A stretch of 56,156 bases of DNA from an uncultured Verrucomicrobiota bacterium (lineage in GTDB: Bacteria; Verrucomicrobiota; Verrucomicrobiia; Limisphaerales; UBA1412): NCBI GenBank assembly GCA_944389455.1, contig CALXMK010000016.1, forward strand, positions 1 to 56,156, given 5' to 3'. Numbering within the stretch: position 1 is the first letter of the stretch; each line of letters opens with the position of its first letter. Positions 53,422 through 56,156 of this stretch are shown piece after piece. A program made the position numbers and the translations under genes. Below the pieces are notes generated by a model that did not search any database, had not been told where the DNA came from, and worked only from the letters and a program-made list of their open reading frames with translations.

Positions 53422-53542
53422 TTCCATCGTCCTCTTTAATCAGAACAAACCACTACTAAGTTGAGTAACAAAAAACAACCTTCTGATTCAATGCGGATTA
53501 GTGTTTTTTTTTTTGAATAAAAAGGGTATCCTTTCTCAAGCG

Positions 53543-54529
53543 ATGGATGGAAATTCTTCGGAGTATTTAGAGTTAGGACGTCAAGTTTTCGAGATAGAAA
53601 TCGAAGCACTTAAATCGCTTTGCAGCAAGTTAGATGAGAATTTTATAACCGCAGTCTCTTGGTGCATAGAATCCTTATCCCGTCACGGGAAATTAGTACT
53701 GACCGGAATCGGCAAATCGGGCAATGTCTGTCATAAAGTGGCTGCAACACTCACCAGCACCGGTTCTGTCGCCGTGGTAATGGATGGAGTCAATGCTCTG
53801 CATGGAGATTTAGGAATTATTAACGATGGGGATGTGGTTTTTATATTCAGTTATTCCGGAGAATCCAGTGAGCTAGTGAACCTAATGCCTGCTTTAAAAC
53901 GTTTCAGCGTCAAAATCGTAGCTGTCACAGGAAGCAGTGATTCATTTTTGGCTAAACACAGCGACCTAGTCCTCTCCGTAAAAATTCCGCGTGAAGCTTG
54001 TCCCTTCAATCTTGCTCCTACATCAAGTTCTACGGCAATGATGGTCATGGGAGATGCTCTGGCAATGACCATTCTCAGAGCACGCGGGTTCACTCGGGAA
54101 GATTACGCCAAATTTCATCCTTCCGGAGCAATTGGCCGCTCATTACTCCTTCGTGTAAAAGAAATTATGCGCACCGGCAACCGCCATCCGATAGTAAAAG
54201 AAGATTGTACCGTCAAAGAAGGTATCTTAGAAATGACTGAAGCCAAGGCGGGATCTTTGACAATAGTTGACTCTCAGGGAAAACTACTCGGGATTTTCGT
54301 GGACGGTGATTTGCGCCGCTATATGACTCGGGATGAAAATATTCTCAATCGTTCGCTGGGAGAGGTAATGACTCGGAACCCGATCACAATCAATGATAAT
54401 GCCTTGGCCGCGGAAGCTCTAAAGATCTTTAATGAACATAATATCGATGATTTGGTCGTCATAGATTCACAAGGAAAACCGGTTGGACTGGTAGATGCAC
54501 AAGATTTGCCCAAGATGAAACTTGTTTAA
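53543..54529 (+). CDS. kdsD: Arabinose-5-phosphate isomerase (KdsD/KpsF)
   Basis: From the ATG at 53543 the protein has 328 residues, the family length. The SIS domain (about 30-180) holds TGIGKSGNVCHKVAATLTST and FSYSGESSELVNLMPALK. Two CBS domains follow (from IMRTGNRHPIVKEDCTVKEG, and from VMTRNPITINDNALAAEALK). The enzyme converts ribulose-5-phosphate to arabinose-5-phosphate, the first step to Kdo for LPS. An upstream in-frame GTG at 53501 leads through a run of eleven T and would add an implausible FFFLNKK extension. The class V aminotransferase gene lies 45 bases downstream. Confidence 0.92.
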   Translation: MDGNSSEYLELGRQVFEIEIEALKSLCSKLDENFITAVSWCIESLSRHGKLVLTGIGKSGNVCHKVAATLTSTGSVAVVMDGVNALHGDLGIINDGDVVFIFSYSGESSELVNLMPALKRFSVKIVAVTGSSDSFLAKHSDLVLSVKIPREACPFNLAPTSSSTAMMVMGDALAMTILRARGFTREDYAKFHPSGAIGRSLLLRVKEIMRTGNRHPIVKEDCTVKEGILEMTEAKAGSLTIVDSQGKLLGIFVDGDLRRYMTRDENILNRSLGEVMTRNPITINDNALAAEALKIFNEHNIDDLVVIDSQGKPVGLVDAQDLPKMKLV

Positions 54530-54574
54530 TAATCAGCAGCAAGTAAGGCGATATAAACTTCAGAAATTGAAATT

Positions 54575-55771
54575 ATGTTTAAATCATATCGTAAAGAATG
54601 GTCTTTTCCTGAAGAGATTACTTTTTTAAATCACGGTTCCTTTGGAGCCTGTCCCCGAATCATTTTAGAACGCCAAGATAAGCTCAGGCATGAACTGGAA
54701 CAAAACCCGATGGATTTCCTGCATCGGACTTTGGAAAAACGCCTGGACACGGCAAGGGAAAGACTAGCCAGCTTCGTGGGATGCTCTCCTGAGTGTTTGG
54801 TCTTTGTTTCAAATGCGACGACCGGAGTAAACGCTGTCCTGCAATCACTTGACCTGCGGCAAGGCGATGAAATTCTGGTAAATAATCATGAATATAATGC
54901 CTCACGCAATGCGCTCGATTATGTCGCAGGGCTAAAAGGCTGCAAAGTCATCTGTGTAGAGATTCCTTATCCTGTACAAAGTAAAGACGATGTGATTGAG
55001 CCTTTCTTAGCTGCCGCAACCCCTCGGACTCGGTTAGCAATGTTTGATCATATCACCAGTGCAACCGGATTTATCATGCCGGTCAAAGAACTGACAGAGC
55101 GCTTCAATCAACTGGGAATAGAGACGCTGATAGATGGAGCTCATGGCCCCGGGATGGTACCTCTGGAACTGGAAAAACTGGGAGCAACCTACTATACAGG
55201 TAATTGTCATAAATGGATGTGTACGCCCAAAGGTTCCGCACTTCTCTACGTTCAACAGGGAAAACTTGAGAAAATCCATCCTCCCGTCATTAGTCATGGA
55301 TGGAATACCCTGCGCACGGACCGCTCCAAATATCTGATTCAATTCGGTTGGACGGGAACTCTTTGCCCTACTCCTTGGCTCTGCATTCCGGATACAATTG
55401 ATTACCTGGAGAATCTTGTACCGGGCGGCTGGTCTGCTATTCAAAAAAGAAATCACGAACTTGCCTTAGCGGGACGGGATCTAATTTGCCGAGAGTTGGG
55501 TATGCCAATCCCCTGTCCGGATGAATTCCAGGGCAGCATGGTTACAATTGCCCTGCCTCCTGACCCCCAGCTCAGGCCGCCTCTCCTTCTCAGATTCGAA
55601 GCAATTTTGCAAAATCGTCTTTGGGAAGAACATCGGATTGAGGCCCCCATCTTCTTCTGGCCTGATTTCAAAACCCGCTGGGTACGTATCAGCGCTCAGC
55701 TCTATAATTCCATAGAGGATTACCAAAAACTCGCCGAAGCACTCAAAAAAGAACTGTCACTAGGCTATTAA
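54575..55771 (+). CDS. Class V PLP-dependent aminotransferase, isopenicillin N epimerase-like
   Basis: A 398-residue fold-type I PLP enzyme. It opens with ITFLNHGSFGACPR, typical of the isopenicillin N epimerase/CefD-like branch. Further marks are VFVSNATTGVNAVLQSL, LIDGAHGPGMVPLEL with the cofactor-binding Asp and His, and GNCHKWMCTPKGSALLY with the Schiff-base lysine (HKW). FGWTGTLCPTPWLCIPD follows. Members act as epimerases, desulfurases or lyases on amino-acid substrates; the true reaction is unknown. It is not in a natural-product cluster, and its pairing with kdsD probably reflects shared transcription only. Confidence 0.85.
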   Translation: MFKSYRKEWSFPEEITFLNHGSFGACPRIILERQDKLRHELEQNPMDFLHRTLEKRLDTARERLASFVGCSPECLVFVSNATTGVNAVLQSLDLRQGDEILVNNHEYNASRNALDYVAGLKGCKVICVEIPYPVQSKDDVIEPFLAAATPRTRLAMFDHITSATGFIMPVKELTERFNQLGIETLIDGAHGPGMVPLELEKLGATYYTGNCHKWMCTPKGSALLYVQQGKLEKIHPPVISHGWNTLRTDRSKYLIQFGWTGTLCPTPWLCIPDTIDYLENLVPGGWSAIQKRNHELALAGRDLICRELGMPIPCPDEFQGSMVTIALPPDPQLRPPLLLRFEAILQNRLWEEHRIEAPIFFWPDFKTRWVRISAQLYNSIEDYQKLAEALKKELSLGY

Positions 55772-55810
55772 ATACAATTATTTTCCCCTCCTCTGCTCGA
55801 AAAATAAAAT

Positions 55811-55844
55811 GGAGAGATAACCGTTTTTCACCGTTTATCTCTCC
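55811..55844 (+). terminator. Hairpin after the class V aminotransferase gene
   Basis: GGAGAGATAA (55811-55820) pairs with TTATCTCTCC (55835-55844), 39 bases past the stop codon. A T-run appears only 12 bases later, so termination strength is uncertain. Confidence 0.5.
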
Positions 55845-55864
55845 GCAATAGAATCTTTTTTATC

Positions 55865-55899
55865 AAAAAGAAGCTGAGATTTATCACATCTTCTCAGCT
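55865..55899 (-). terminator. Terminator of the right-edge gene
   Basis: On the minus strand AGCTGAGA pairs with TCTCAGCT around a 12-base loop and is followed by TCTTTTT. It lies 24 bases past the stop codon at 55923. Confidence 0.75.
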
Positions 55900-55922
55900 C
55901 TATTCATCCACAGAGTCCTTCC

Positions 55923-56156
55923 CTATTCTATCGCCAGACGATAGAAACAGCTCTGGTTTCCAACAGCCTCCGGAGCTGTCCATGTGACGGTACCGTCGGT
56001 CTCAGCTGTCAAGCTATCCACTTCATTCCAAGTTATCCCATCGCTGCTCTGTTGAATCTGGTAGGTCTTGCCTCTCTCCCCTTCAAAAGATAGGACAAAG
56101 TAGCCATCCTTTATAACTCCACTCAGAACACAAGTCTTTTCTTCCAAAACTCGTGT
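55923..56156 (-). CDS. C-terminus of an exported protein, cut by the window edge
   Basis: Only the last 77 codons are visible and the frame stays open through the edge; the TTG at 56147 need not be a start. The sequence (FVLSFEGERGKTYQIQQSSD, then WNEVDSLTAETDGTVTW, ending FYRLAIE) matches the C-terminal module of the three exported proteins at 23290-26829, 29098-31035 and 48228-53294. It is therefore probably a fourth large secreted protein. Confidence 0.7.
   Translation of the reverse strand, partial: TRVLEEKTCVLSGVIKDGYFVLSFEGERGKTYQIQQSSDGITWNEVDSLTAETDGTVTWTAPEAVGNQSCFYRLAIE

Noticed and set aside
53501..53542. GTG at 53501 as the kdsD start
   Set aside because: It would translate a poly-T run into FFF and add 14 residues absent from the family; the ATG at 53543 fits family length.

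Overview
The window is about 56 kb of an AT-leaning (roughly 45% GC by eye) chromosome of a Gram-negative bacterium, most likely a member of the Verrucomicrobiota. The reasons are: an operon matching the Akkermansia Amuc_1098-1101 pilus-like locus (secretin, two small single-pass proteins including an Amuc_1100-like one, and PilM); secreted LamG/Ig mosaics and C-terminal modules of a kind common in that phylum; an arginine-kinase set (McsA, McsB, ClpC), which is also found in the PVC group; and KdsD, which implies Kdo-containing LPS. Placement below phylum (an Opitutae-like lineage is my guess) is inference. No rRNA, tRNA, CRISPR array, transposase or phage structural gene was seen.

Layout. 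1-5.1 kb (minus strand): the N-terminal part of a BspA-like leucine-rich repeat protein that runs off the left edge, a tandem-domain nucleoside diphosphate kinase, a secreted protein of unknown role, a HAD phosphatase and a DUF1648 membrane protein. 5.2-13.4 kb (plus): ilvE, mcsA, mcsB, clpC, a GT4 glycosyltransferase and a SotB-like exporter. 13.5-20.9 kb: a metal-homeostasis block with a DtxR-family regulator diverging from an outer-membrane porin, two FeoA proteins, FeoB and a small Cys-rich membrane protein, followed by a P1B-type metal ATPase. 21-23 kb (minus): a protein made of eleven 22-residue Cys-rich repeats and an AEC permease. 23.3-38.9 kb (minus): a long apparent operon, pilM, Amuc_1100-like, Amuc_1099-like, secretin, a 5'-3' exonuclease and three large exported proteins, closed by a strong hairpin. 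39-45 kb: a UDP-glucuronate decarboxylase (minus) and, divergently, a MacA/MacB-type tripartite exporter with two different permeases (plus). 45.2-53.3 kb (minus): a HAD phosphatase, a threonyl-tRNA synthetase without a TGS domain, and a 1688-residue LamG/Ig surface protein behind a near-consensus promoter. 53.5-55.8 kb (plus): kdsD and a class V aminotransferase. The right edge holds the C-terminus of another exported protein (minus).

How the parts may work together. The region is dominated by envelope functions. The secretin operon could form a trans-envelope machine whose exported partners are encoded by its own 3' genes. Four proteins (three complete, one partial) share a C-terminal module ending in an F-[FY]-R-[LV] motif. 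The Feo block looks like a DtxR-controlled ferrous-iron uptake unit with its own porin, and a palindrome lies at the expected operator position. McsA/McsB/ClpC should mark proteins with phosphoarginine and degrade them, but no CtsR repressor gene is present here.

The best candidate for a little-described system is the secretin operon together with its exonuclease and exported-protein tail. All family assignments were made by reading the sequence; no database search was run.
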